Assembly (NCBI GenBank): GCA_005408345.1
Contig: SEMN01000045.1
Location: 310,001-374,000, forward strand
Source of the DNA: Macquaria australasica
Lineage: Eukaryota; Chordata; Actinopteri; Centrarchiformes; Percichthyidae
Direction: 5' to 3'
DNA length: 64,000 bases
The position numbers and the translations under genes were made by a program. Below, piece by piece: positions 36,075 to 48,500 of this stretch (position 1 is its first letter; the number at the start of each line of letters is the position of its first letter). Below the pieces are notes generated by a model. That model saw only the letters and a list, made by a program, of their open reading frames with translations. It was not told where the DNA came from and did not search any database.

Positions 36075-39017
36075 ATGGCAGTTGGGAAGATGTGCATCAG
36101 GAAGAGCAAGGAGGAAACTGCCGAGGTTTGACCACACACGCCGCATACTAGCTAATAGATAACGCGTTTACCATTTTATTCACTCAGTTTGCGTGTTTAT
36201 GAGTCAAAGTTGAACGTGGTTTACATGAAGTCTGCTCCGGAAGACACTCGCCAGTTGCGCCATCGTGTGGCCACCAAGTCACGAGTCTTATTCGGCTTGG
36301 CTGTTCTCTCCTTTCATACAACGTGTTGGTTTCACATTTTAAAGTGGACAGGGTTATTCCCAAACGACTTGAAGACCGAGCAGGAGTCCCTCGTCTTCGT
36401 CAAGAGGATGATGGCTGTGGCGGTCTCCTCCATCACCTACCTCAGAGGGATTTTCCCAGAGGACGCCTACAGGTCCAGATATCTGGAAGGTGAACACTAA
36501 TGACCACAAATAGCCCAGACGTTTAGGAAAATCAGTTTATAGGAATAGACCACAAGATTTGTGTTTAGTTATACCAGCTGTATTAACCCATTACAAAAAA
36601 CATGTTAGAGCTTGCAAACACAGAAAGTAGTTCCAGACAACTTATTAAAAAGGCACAGAATTTTACAGGGTCATCGTGGTAGTCATTACTTTTTATCAGA
36701 GTATTAAATGCTGGGTTTTTTTGTCAGATTTGTGCATCAAAGTTTTGCGTGAAGACTGCAACACCCCTGGTGCCAGCAAAGTTGTGAAATGGTAATTATA
36801 ATAGTCCTGCTTTAATGGTACCAGACAGTACAGTAGTCCTTTAGTCTGCTGGGCACTAATCCTAATTGATGTTTTCACCCTGTTCACACTTGTTTGTTCC
36901 AGGATGATGGGCTGCTTTGACGCATTAGAGAAGCAGTATGTAAGTGAATGCATCCATGAATACAGTGAATTTGTAATGCTTCTCCTGGCTGCCATTTTAA
37001 TCAGTGCTGCCACTTCTTTTCCTCTTGTTTAATGTTGTCCTCTCAACAGCTCCAGATTGTATTCATTGGGGTAAGCAAATAAAGCCAGTACAGCAACATT
37101 GATAGTTAACACATTGCTGAAATAGAGAAAGATGGTTGGCAAAAATAACTGTACATGTTATTGCAATCTAGGTGTACACCAATCCAGATGAACCTAATGT
37201 AAGTCTTCTTTTAAAATACTGAAACATCCCGTGTTCAGATTATGAAAAGAAACCGCTGCAAATCACAATTCCAGTTTTCAGTCTGATCAGCATTAACAAA
37301 CATTTCTTTTCTCTTTTTGCAGTGCATTATTGAGTCATACCAGTTCAAATTCAAATACACTGAGAAGGGGCCAGGGATGGAGATACTCAGGTTTGGATGG
37401 ACACTCTATGTTGGCATCATTGTTTTTTTCCACGTGACTGAACTGATGGTGATATAACCTCCATGAACCCACAGGAACAACGATGTGGAGATGCAGGTGC
37501 CGTTGTGGGACATCAAGAAAGCCTCTGTGCTCCTCATCAGGAAGCTCTTCCTGCTCATGCAGAACCTGGACGCCCTCCCCAACAATGTCTACCTCACTAT
37601 GAAGCTCTACTATTACGATGACGGTAAGACGCAGCCGAACAAAATGAGAATCACTTAAGAGTCTAGTGTAATTTTTTTCGGGGGTTGCATGGTGAAAACA
37701 TCTCCTCCGGCTCTCCTGTCAAAGTCACCCCTGCTGACTACCAACCACCGGGCTTCAAGGAGGGTGAATGTGACAGCCTCTGGTTTGAGGGCATGGCTGT
37801 GCACTTCAAGGTGGGCGAGGTGCAGACGGCCTTCCACACCTTGAGGGTGCGTGTGTCAGCGGAACAAGGCCAGCTGGAGAAGCTTCAAGAAGGGAACCAC
37901 CTGAGGGTGACTGAGCAGGTTCTTCAGAGAAATCCTCCAGAGAGGATCAAGGTGGGTCCAAAAAGAGGATTATTAAAGCGTCATTTTCTCGAAAAGTACT
38001 AAATCTAGCTCATTCTTGTTTTATCTTTTCAGTTCTCTCACGTGTGAAAGTAAACTTTGCTGTGAGCTCATAACTTATCATTTATTCACGTTAATCATCC
38101 ATTCATAATCATGTTTGTATACTCATTAATATTTAGTAATTATATGCTTGTGTATTGACTTTAATTAGTTAATAATTCCAGTTATATTCTTGTCTCGTCT
38201 TGAACTCTTACCTAGTTTCGTGTCTTCAGGTTTCTATGTGTGTATGCTGAGCAACGTGACTCTTGTATAAATAAGGTCAAAAAGGTCAGCTATATGGTGG
38301 AATACAGGTCCTTATATGGAAACGTTTTCTGCTCGGCAGACAGTAACACGAGGATTTTATGGTTGGAAAGTTCCTTAGGTCCAAACTTATATAACATGTA
38401 CACTGGCCAATGGAAAGAAGTTTCTTTGTCTCTAAAGTACTATAAAAGCTGTATTCTTGTATCTTCTCTTGGAGATAGCTGATTGTCTCCTATTGTACAA
38501 TATACATCTTTGTCAACGATCAGTAAGTGTTTCTTGTCTTTTGTTTAGTTTAAAGACCACAGGCAGTTTTTCCACAACACACGTAACAAAGATTTTTTTT
38601 TTCAGTTGGTACAGTTTGCTGTGAGCTTATTATAATTGTCTGTAAACACCTGGTTACAGGATCCTCGTAAGAAAATGTATGAGGAAGAGGATCTACCTTC
38701 TGAAGACGGTAAGTCTATGTGCTGCTACTGTTATAAAACTGTAAAATATATCAAAGCCTTTATACTGACTTTCCTTTAAACAGAGTCTGCACAGTTCAAG
38801 AAACCTACAAGACCTTTGGCAAAGGTACAGTTTTACTAGAGGCATGTTTCTATTAGAGTAGGCAGGTTACAGAAAAATAAAAAAACTCATGACATATTAG
38901 AGCTTCTCATAAATTGTAATGGGTGTTAATGCCAACTGGACAGGTGATCATCTTTTTTGTCTATCTTAGAGAAATGCAGCTGCCAAAAATCTGCCAAGGA
39001 AGAAAAGAAGAATTTAG
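36075..39017 (+). CDS. hormad1: HORMA domain-containing protein 1 (meiotic chromosome axis)
   Basis: Twelve exons: 36075-36125, 36345-36489, 36728-36791, 36903-36939, 37050-37070, 37172-37198, 37323-37390, 37475-37623, 37725-37951, 38660-38708, 38784-38824, 38970-39017, giving 308 aa (human 394). The HORMA domain spans roughly residues 20-235: EQESLVFVKRMMAVAVSSIT, YLRGIFPEDAY, LCIKVLREDC, GVYTNPDEPN, ESYQFKFKYT, LLIRKLFLLMQNLDALPNNV, KLYYYDD, PADYQPPGFKEGECDSLWFE. Known role: meiotic axis assembly, double-strand-break formation and synapsis surveillance. The C-terminal tail is short, acidic (EEEDLPSEDE), then basic (AKNLPRKKRRI), probably NLS plus closure motif. The exon 1 to exon 2 join rests on a weak acceptor (ttttaaag before 36345), so the first 17 residues are the least certain part. 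HORMAD2 is less likely from residue matches. Confidence 0.88.
38050..38620. mobile_element. Possible solo LTR or other insertion in a hormad1 intron
   Basis: This 0.57 kb stretch is bounded by a repeated 13-mer, tttgctgtgagct, at 38056-38068 and 38615-38627. It contains a TATA-like ctataaaagctg near 38439 followed by tctcttggagatagctgatt, resembling an LTR promoter/R region. No coding frame and no primer-binding site are visible. The call is tentative. Confidence 0.3.
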
Positions 39018-39339
39018 CCACAGCATTGCACAAAACAAAAGCTCTGTCAGCAACGTATACACAAACCTGGACTATTTCTTCATTTTATTGCAATGTTAAG
39101 CACTATTTAATGTTATGTTACAATTTGATTCGATAAGCAAATGTGTTAAGACAGGTTCCTTACATAATTATCTCTACCCACAAGGAAGGATGTGAATGTC
39201 ACAGTTCTAATTTAGACACAATTTTATAAAAAGCATACATGAAGTGTACAATCTAGAGGAATTTTAAAAAAACACAATGTTCAAAGTGCTTCATTTTTTA
39301 GTATTGTGTGTATAAAAATATATTGATGTGTATTCAAGA

Positions 39340-39345
39340 AATAAA
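39340..39345 (+). terminator. hormad1 poly(A) signal
   Basis: AATAAA 323 bases after the hormad1 stop codon. The remaining ~490 bp to the convergent aldh9a1 stop codon holds no coding exon and presumably includes the aldh9a1 3'UTR. Confidence 0.55.
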
Positions 39346-39837
39346 GCTTGACTTGTAAACATTGTAAAAATGGTATTCTGTACGTGGATGACAGAATATA
39401 TTAAGAAAGCAAACATACAGTGCAAATCACATATCACAGTACACAACTCATATCTATGCTTTAGGACCTGAAATCGAGGTTCAGTAAATACTAAGAACAA
39501 TCTTTCATTTGATCCATATGGCACAGATGATAATGTTAATTCAAATGTGTTTCAGATTCAAATGTCAAATTTCCACTATTCCATACATCCATAGTTATTT
39601 GTTTCAGATTGCCTCAGTGTTACATTTACCTCACATTCAAATACTGAAAACCATCATTGATCATTTTCAGGACAGACTTGAGCTCTCCTGATCAAGGCTT
39701 GCTTCTCATCACTGTGACTAACGCACTAACGGTTGATGGTCTTTCCCTGAGTGATGGAAGTGTTGTCCTGGTCCGGACCCTCTGTTTCAGTCTCTGGGTC
39801 AGTGTTACAGCTCCATCTTCCTCTCTGTGTGTGCGTC

Positions 39838-42800
39838 TTAGAATAAGCTGTCCACATCTCCCATCTCCACAAACACGGTCTTGAGCTGGGAGTAGTATTC
39901 AATCGTCACCTGGCCATTCTCCCGACCGATGCCTGGTGAATGTAAAGATTATAAGTTTACTTCCACTTCCACTAATGTGACTGGGGAAGGTTTTTAAACA
40001 AGGAAGTACTCCACAATGATCAGATTAGCTACTGATGTTGTTTTGTGACGGTGCTGTATTAGACTTTGCAAGGGAGCAAAATGTCATATTTATGTCTTTT
40101 TGGCATATTCACTGCAATTAGACTTTAAAACAAAGTTAAACAACTTGGCCAGTGATGTTTGGCTCTTGGTCTGCGTGCAAACACTGGACTGTACCTGACA
40201 TTTTGAAGCCTCCAAAGGGCACCTCCACAGGAGTGATGTTGTAGTTGTTGATGAAACAGGAACCAGCCTTGAGGTGTTCCACCACACGATGGGCTCGCCT
40301 CACATCCCTACAGTTCCAAAACAGGTCAATTGGCCAATTGTCATTTTTTTCGCTTCAAATACTGGTCATTTTGCTGCTTTCGACTTAAATCTAGATTCTT
40401 CAGAATGGTTTCAAAAATCCCATTTATTAGCCCGTGAGGTTGCCCTAGATTTCTCAACACAAGCCTACCTGGTAAAAACTCCTGCAGCCAGACCCATGGT
40501 GGTGTCATTGGCTCTCTGCAGAACCTCCTCTTCTGTTTCAAAAGACAACACGGACATGACGGGACCAAAGATCTCCTCCCTCACACAGGTCATCTCATCT
40601 GTGCAGTCACCTATACGAGGGAAACAAAAAGGACTGGAATGTTGAAACACCTTTCTAAACTGTAGTGATGTATAGTGATCAATCCCCTTTGACTCTTAAC
40701 AATACGTGGTGTTGCAGCTAGATTTGAAAGAGGAATAAATAGTCTGCAACACTATAACAAAGAGGGAAAAAAATGCACTGTATGGAAGTTTTACCCAATA
40801 CACATGGAGTCATGTAGTATCCACCTCTGAGTTTGGGATCTGATGGGACAAATGGTTCACCTCCGCACAACACTGTAGCTCCCTAGACACAACAAACAAC
40901 TTACATCAAAGGCTAAACTTAAGTTGCTGCACACAAGCCTGTTGACATACTGTTCTGACAAAGCAAAGTAAGTTATTGGGACAAATCTTACCTCTTTCTT
41001 TGCCTGATCGACAAAGGATAGGACTCTTTCCAGGTGTGGGCGGCTGACCAGTGCTCCCATTCGGGTGCTCTCCAATAGTGGATCTCCTATCTCGATCGCC
41101 CGGGTCCTCTTCACCACCTCCTCCACAAACTCAGGCAGAATATCCTTCTGAACAAAGACCCTTGTACCGTTGCTACAGACCTGCAATACATTTAAATCAA
41201 ATACTATGCTTCCCACGTGTATATCGGACACAAGTTGGCATTGTGTTAGCACATGAAGAAGCTATAATGTAATATATAATATCCAAAGCAGAATCTACCT
41301 GGCCTTGAGACAGGAAGTTGGCCATGAGAGCTCCCTTCACAGCGTTCTCCAGATCACTGTCCTGAAAGATGAGCAGAGGAGATTTCCCCCCAAGCTCCAG
41401 AGTCACAGGCTTCACCCCCTTGGATGCCATCTCCATAATCTGTGGGTCAAAGCCACATGGAAGAACATCCGACAATTACTCAGATTACATACACTGAATC
41501 TACAAATCCTAAATCTTCACAATTCCGTCCTGAGAGGTACAGTATGTACCAAGGTGTTTTACAATTGATTTTATTTCATGTCTCACACTAATAAAACCAA
41601 GTTGACCAGGTGTGTAGAATTTCTACTTCTACCATGTAAACAACACTGACCTTCTTGCCTGTGGGCACGCTCCCAGTGAAGGACACCTTGGCGACGTCAG
41701 GGTGCTGGCAGAGTAGGCTGCCGGTCTCCTGGCTGCCCTGCACCACGTTGAACAGCCCCTCTGGAGCTCCAGCCTCAGCATAGAGTTCCGCCAGCATGAC
41801 CGCTGTCACAGGCGTCACTGGTGATGGCTTGTACACTATGGAGTTGCCTATTTTATGATGATAAGTAAGTGAGACTCACATTGTTTAACTCATCTAATCA
41901 ACTAGAGATTATACCTATGTCAAGTCTGCACAATCCACTGAATTAGATATACTTCTCTATTAAATACACATAGTGAAAGACAGACAGCAGCTGTGAATAC
42001 CTACATTGTGAATATTGGGGCTTGTTGCATCAAAAGATTCACTCATGGCCATTTAAGTTCATTATGTTGCTGTAGTGCCATCTATAGGTGAAGTGCCATC
42101 AAAATGTTCAGGATTAAATTTGGCTGCAATTACACAATGTGTTTTGGAGTTATAGCAAATATGCCAAGCCTAGAAGAATTTGACAAGCAATTGATTCAAT
42201 CCGATATCACATGCACCAAATTTTGTAAAGATTGGATACAATTTGTAGGAGATGTTTGGGTGGACAAACATCTGTTAAGGCCGACATGGGCACAGCCTAT
42301 ACTAAAAGTTTCACCTGGAACTGAAGACCCCAGGATTTTTTTCCTGCTTTTAAGCAGCCTTACTGTTCAGAAGTTATGAGCCAATATGTAAAGTGATTTA
42401 TAAACTACCACATTGTGGGGTTATCCAAACCCAAAACCTCTATTTTTTTTTCCTTGGCTCAAGGTTGAACTTAGTATAATTTCATTCTGTAAGAGATATT
42501 CTGCTAAATAACACATAAACACATAAACTAAACATAAGCTCACCAAAAACATTCCCGACAGAGGAAATAATTTAGGTGTAATAAAGGTGTAATTTATGTC
42601 TTGACAACTCAAGAAGCGTCCCATACCGCAGGCCAGGGCTGGAGCTGATTTCCAGGCAGCAATCTGAAAAGGATAATTCCAAGCACCGATGCCAACACAG
42701 ACTCCCAGAGGCTCCCTGCGGGTGTAGGCAAAGGATCCCCCGGGCAGCTGGACATGCTGGCCTTGACAAATGAAAGGCAGAAGTATAAAAATGGTAAAAC

Positions 42801-44931
42801 AAAGGTTTAAAAAGGTGACATTTTTTAAGATTTTGGTTTTAAAAAGTGCTGACACTGGAAATCTGAATATACATCATAACATTTTTGCATAAAGCCTTTT
42901 CTTCTACCAACTTAATAGCAATACTTATCAGTGTTTAAGATGAACAATGTTAATTTGATCTGAACAATAAAGTCCATCAAATCACATTTTCACTAATATG
43001 TCATAATGGGCTAATAATTTGCCATCATATGAGTGGCTTTCTAACTAAACCTTGTAATTAATAAAAAGCGTAGATTGTATAGTTCATAACTTATTGAGTG
43101 AAATTGCTGTCTGTCATGCCTGTAGCAGTTATTTTATTTGCCTCCAGACCCTTGGAAGGTGGAAAAATGTGACTAAAGAGTGACAGTTGTAATGTACCAA
43201 CCTGCCAGAGTGCTGGCCAGTCCTGCATAGTACTCTATACACAGTCTGGCAGAGTCCACATCTAGACGGGCCTCTGTGATGGACTTCCCATTGTTGACCA
43301 CCTCCATTTCAGCTATTTCCTCTCTCCTGCTCTGTGCACGAAAGCCAGGGTAAGTGTAATACGTTTTATTAGTGTAATTGTTACAAAACATCCCAGATCC
43401 ATCACTGGATGTACAAAACAGGACACTCTTTTCATGTCCAATGAATGTAGGTAGAATGATCCCCTATTGAGTTTCATGTAGATAATGTAGTTCTTTATAT
43501 TACAAGTGTTGCTGGAGTTTTGACGTCTTCAAATGTTCAGCTGAGACAATAAAGATGTTGATTGTGTGAAAGAGGCTGCAACACAGTATCAAGAATTTTT
43601 TACATTAAATGTATAGTGTATGGTGATTCCCACTCTAGAGATGTTTGTTATGCATAATATAAAAGAGCCTCCATCAAATTACCAGCACACTAAATTCTTT
43701 TAGCAAACCAGGCCAAAGACCTATGATCACAATACTCTCTGCAACAATTCTTATGTGGTCTTGTTTACATATTCTCAGGACTAGCATGCAGATGAACAAA
43801 AACAAAACAAACAAAAAATAAAACACCTCAATGATATGGGCAGCTTCTATCATGACCCTTGCCCTCTCCATCCCAGACATTTTGCTCCAATGGCCAAAGG
43901 CTGACTTGGCAGCCTTCACAGCCTGATCAACCTCCGCAGCACCACACAGCTCCAACTGGCACAAGACTCGCCCTGCAAAGTGGAACATGATGGTGACAAC
44001 GGTACACAGCTTAAATATAAAAACACTTTGCTTGTTCATTTAGTTAGCACTGGTTCAGTGTGAGTCATTCTTCAGTAAAGAAGGACATTAAATCTAGGCC
44101 CGTAGGCTGAAGGATGCAGCACACTTACTCCACGGTTTGAATATTTCTTTTCCAATGATGGCCTTAGTCATAAGATAAAGAGCATCACTGTGCCTGAAGA
44201 CTGAGCTGTGCCCGAGATGTGTGCTAGCTCAAATCGAGTTAAGACGTCTGAATTAAAAGTAGGAACCAAGCCACAAAAAAAATCATTAAGATTGAAAAAT
44301 CTATAACATACAGGGTACCAAGGAAGCTATAATAGCAAGGATGTGGTCATACAACTTGGTTCTGCTCCACCGAAGAAGCTGCCCCGGGGCCATAAAACTA
44401 GTTTTAAATGGAAGTGGCCAGGATTGACTAAATGGATATACTATATATGGTTCAGCAAGCATGTGTTGCTGAAAAACAACATGTGTGCACAGTTGACTTT
44501 CTTGGATAAGTAAATGTATTATGTAGAAAGACAGCTAGAAAGTATTCAGAAAGCCAGAAAGGTAACCCGTTAAAAATACCTGCTATTGTTTTCCCAGACC
44601 AGAGATCACCAGAGAGACATCTTCACACAGCAGTGACCAAAGTCCAGTTAGGAAACAGTGTCGATAATGTAAAAAAAAAAGAAAAAAGAAAAAAGAAAAA
44701 AAGACAGCTTGCTTTTTTTTTTAATATCAAAGGGTTGTGTGGTTTACCTGTTGCAGGTTCGTAAACATTTTCCTTGCTGCGTTTCTCTTGGTTCGTGCAT
44801 CTCTTGCCAGCCCAGAAGTTCAGCGGGGCCGTGATGTCCACTGAGCCCGAGGACACGCACCGTACCGCCGCGGCGAGGGGAGCAGCAGCGGGCCGTCGCA
44901 GGGACGCAGCGAGCCTCTGGAGCATACTCAA
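39838..44931 (-). CDS. aldh9a1: 4-trimethylaminobutyraldehyde dehydrogenase (ALDH9A1)
   Basis: Eleven exons on the minus strand: 44931-44748, 43972-43827, 43331-43202, 42761-42627, 41847-41651, 41439-41299, 41180-40992, 40882-40795, 40610-40469, 40307-40195, 39932-39838, giving 519 aa. It oxidises trimethylaminobutyraldehyde in carnitine synthesis and other amino-aldehydes, using NAD+. Visible motifs: GIGAWNYPFQIAAWKSAPAL, KVSFTGSVPTGKK (NAD site), general base Glu279 in VTLELGGKSP, nucleophile Cys313 in QGQVCSNGTR, EEIFGPVMSVLSF and INNYNITPVEVPFGGFKMSG. The N-terminal 30 residues (MSMLQRLAASLRRPAAAPLA and on) are Arg/Ala/Ser-rich and free of acids, like a mitochondrial presequence. The long human isoform (518 aa) also has an N-terminal extension. 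The start lies in a CpG-rich exon, divergent from uck2. Confidence 0.95.
42010..42420. repeat. Interspersed repeat-like segment in an aldh9a1 intron
   Basis: The string gctgtagtgccatctatagg, then aattttgtaaagattggata and gaacttctga-like ends, resembles a dispersed repeat seen in many fish introns. I cannot name its family and the ends are not clear. Confidence 0.3.
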
Positions 44932-45569
44932 AGTGGCCCTGCTGCTCGAAGTCTAGCCGTAAAACTGTAAAAAGTACACTCTACAAGTGAACGCCATGCA
45001 ACACCGTCACTTCATCAAAGCAAAACCGTCGACATCTGAAAACGTCACAGAGGTTTCACTCAACTACTTAGCTGACGTTAACTTACAGCAAGTGTACAAA
45101 ACTGTTAAACGCGAGCTACTTTTTCCTCGCTTTGTCATTTGTGATGTTTCACCATTGTGTTTAGATCTTGGCAAACTTACTTACAAGCGTCTTCAAACTT
45201 CCTGCGGTTTTTCAGGTTAAGGAATCTAAATGACTGTTAACATTGTGCTCGGTTAACGTTATTTTATTTTGCTGAGGCTCAACCAGGAGGCGGGGCAAAT
45301 AATGTACGACAACGACGACGTATGACAGCCATCAAAGCGTAGCAGACGATTGGATATTCCCACTGTCAATCACAAAAAAAAGAAAATAATATTTACAAAT
45401 TCATCATTTAATTGAATACAAACTGTACGTGCGTTACAATTAATCTACACAGAAACATACATGTAAATAAACTATTGTAAATAAAACTGCGAGAGTGACG
45501 GTGGTGTCGTGGGAGGAGCTCCGACACGATGATCTTCAAGCGCAGCAGCTCTAGCTGCACATTGCAAGT
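44932..45569. promoter_or_regulatory. Divergent aldh9a1 / uck2 promoter region
   Basis: The two start codons lie 638 bases apart on opposite strands. The spacer contains CpG-bearing segments near each gene (tgtacgacaacgacgacgta near 45302, cgggaggagctccgacacga-like near 45508) around a central AT-rich block. No TATA box is clearly placed. Confidence 0.55.
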
Positions 45570-48500
45570 ATGGCCGGGGACAGTGGCGAGAACACCAGCG
45601 TTACTCGAGAACCTTTCCTCATCGGTGTCTCCGGTGGCACCGCCAGCGGCAAGGTGGGCGTCCCGGCTAGCGAATTTGACGGTCGTCGGGAACTGTCGCG
45701 GTTAGACGTTGAGCTAAATCACGGCGGAGGGTCACCCGGCAGCCGGGTGCTAGGTGACCGCGTGGCTTCGGCGTCTCAACGTGGAGACGTGATTGACAGC
45801 TCCATCGTGTGGTTAACCACCCAGCTTTTCGCAGCACGTATCTAACGCCTGTTGGTGCTGGACTTTGTTCAAAAGCGTCTGTCCCTTTCGCCCCGGATGG
45901 CGGTCGTTAGCAGGGCAGACTAACTTTAGACTACGTGGGCATCACCGATGTACATCACTTTAGCCACCTAGCTAAATTCCATCACAGCGCTAGCTAGACA
46001 ATGGCTGGTGCCCGCTTGCCTTTAGGCTGTCTGAACTCTGTTTGTAAACAATGTAACCATATTTCTTTCCCATCTAGAAAATCTGTACGTTATATTTAGT
46101 ATGCCATATTCCCATTGTGTAGCGCTAAACGTATTTCTTCTTAAAGCCCCAGTGACCGCTGAGGTTAAACAACGTTAACCGAGATGTTGGCGTAATGAGC
46201 GATAACGGCAGCTCGGCAGGTTTCTTTAAAGCCGTGGAGGCAACGTTTCAAAATAACATACATCGGGTTCTGGCCAGGCTCATTGGTGCAGGGAAACGTA
46301 CAATTAGCCGAGACTGAACTGAGCAGAAACTGACCCGCCAGTTACATAGCTTCCTTGAATTGCATTTTACCGTAACTCACGCGGGTGCGCGGGCAGTGCG
46401 AGAGTACCGGCGGCACCGGCCCTCTCCTTGTCCCAGTGACGCGACACACGCAGGTGGATATTTCCGAAGACGTCTTTGTTATGGACTGGGTATATTTTGC
46501 GACTTGCTTGTGCTGCCAAAACCACACCTTGTGTAAACTGGAGACACGAGTTGAGCTGATAAGCTTGGTCGAGTGAGAGCCGCGGCCAGGAGGCTTTTAC
46601 AATCAACGCGTCGAACATGATGTCTTTTCATCGCTGTGTTTGTTTCCGGTGTCACTTAAAGGAAACTTGCAGTGTAGGTACACCACAGAATTAGATATGA
46701 GGGCGAAAACTGGTCTGTCTAGTTTCATCCCAGCTTGCGCCTCCTCCTAACTTTGCCATGAAAACCCCTCACAAGGGACTGGACGAAGGGTTGTACGTAC
46801 TCTTGACGCCAGACTAGACCAGTTTTAATTAAGTTGACTGCTCATGGGTTAGATGATGTAATTTTAGCCTCCTGGCCTGAAAGGCCAGCTACTCCTGGCC
46901 CAGTGTAGCAGCAATGCAGATTGTTTTGTGTTTTCATGGGCCCCACTGCTTGATTAAAGGGTAGATTTGGCTTTTCTTGGTAAACACAGAAAAGCATTTC
47001 TTTGTTATATCAGTAATGCAAGTAAAACAAAAATAATAAATTTCCAGCATCCATTAACCCATCGATTATCATTTTAGTAACAAACTAATATTGCCAAATA
47101 AATGACAAATGCTCAAGTGGCTAGAGCACCAAGTAAAACATCTTATTCTAACAGAGACTAAAGCAATTATTTTACATTATGAAATAGAAAAGTGACAGCA
47201 TTTGTAAGAGTAAAACACTTAACTTTCTGAACAAAAACAATGGATTATCAGAATATTTCTGGATAAATTATCAACCAGTCAGCTTAAAGTTTGAGCATTA
47301 AAATGTCAATTGGATGATGCTGTAGATTGCCTCGATACAGCGTCGGTGTGGATTGGACCTTTTGATGTGTTCAAAGTCAGGTCCTTTTGTCTGAAGTTGT
47401 TGCATTTTGAGTGTGTTGATACAACCTTCCAGCTCCCGAGTGGGGGCGTCCAAATTCATTGTAGCACAATTTCATGCACACAAAGGCGACAGAGCCTCGG
47501 GCCGCTGGAGAACACCCAGTCAGCACTGGGTATGAGAGTCATTTAGGCGAGGAGGTCAGTGGGGGCAAACAGGGTGGGCCACTGTGCAGTTCACCTGTGA
47601 TTGTGTTAGATGACCTCATACAGGGTGGGAAATTACCCAGCCACCCCTATTTCTGGATAAATATGACTGAGTTTAACATAAATGTGTCAATTCTGTTCTT
47701 TGTGGACTGAACTGAAAGCAGTTATCAGTACAGTGCTGTCAGTCATATTTTGTTAATGCTCAATCGCCCCATTTTCCCATCCAGTGACCTACTCCCGATT
47801 CTTTTTCTATTTGTCTGTTTCTGCAGTCGTCTGTATGTGAGAAGATCATGGAGCTGCTGGGCCAGAACAAGATCGACCACCACCAGCGGCAGGTGGCCAT
47901 CCTCAGCCAGGACAGCTTCTACAAGGTGCTAACTCCAGAGCAGAAGGCGAAGGCACTTAAGGGCCAGTTCAACTTTGATCACCCAGGTATGCAAATGCTG
48001 AATAGCTGGTGGCACAGCTCATGCACCATGTGGGGTACAGCACCTGAGCTGCAGCAGGCGCATGTTTGCTACTCGTATCACAGATTTCAGTTGCCTCAAG
48101 AAAAGTATTATTCAAACTTGCAAATTCAAGCATGCAAATTGTTTACAACGGACCTGTGTTCAGCAGCATGCTTTGCTGCTATGTTGATAATTTATTCCAG
48201 TGTGTTTTTGGCAGATGCATAAGACTCCATTTTTGGTGTCTGACTTTGCCCCCTCTTGCTCCTGCTTCCTTTCTCAGCTGATTTTAAATCCCCACAGTCA
48301 GCAGGCCTTTCTCAGAGGCAGCTGCTCCAAGGCTCAGAGACTGAACCCAACACCTGCTACACGGAAGGGGATTCCTGGGTTACCAAACGTGCAGTGTGGG
48401 GTTCCCATGTGGTCATGGATGCACGCCATGCTGGTGTAACTGGGGTTAAATGATATGACCTGATATGAAGACCACAACTGATCAATCTGCCCTTTTTCTT

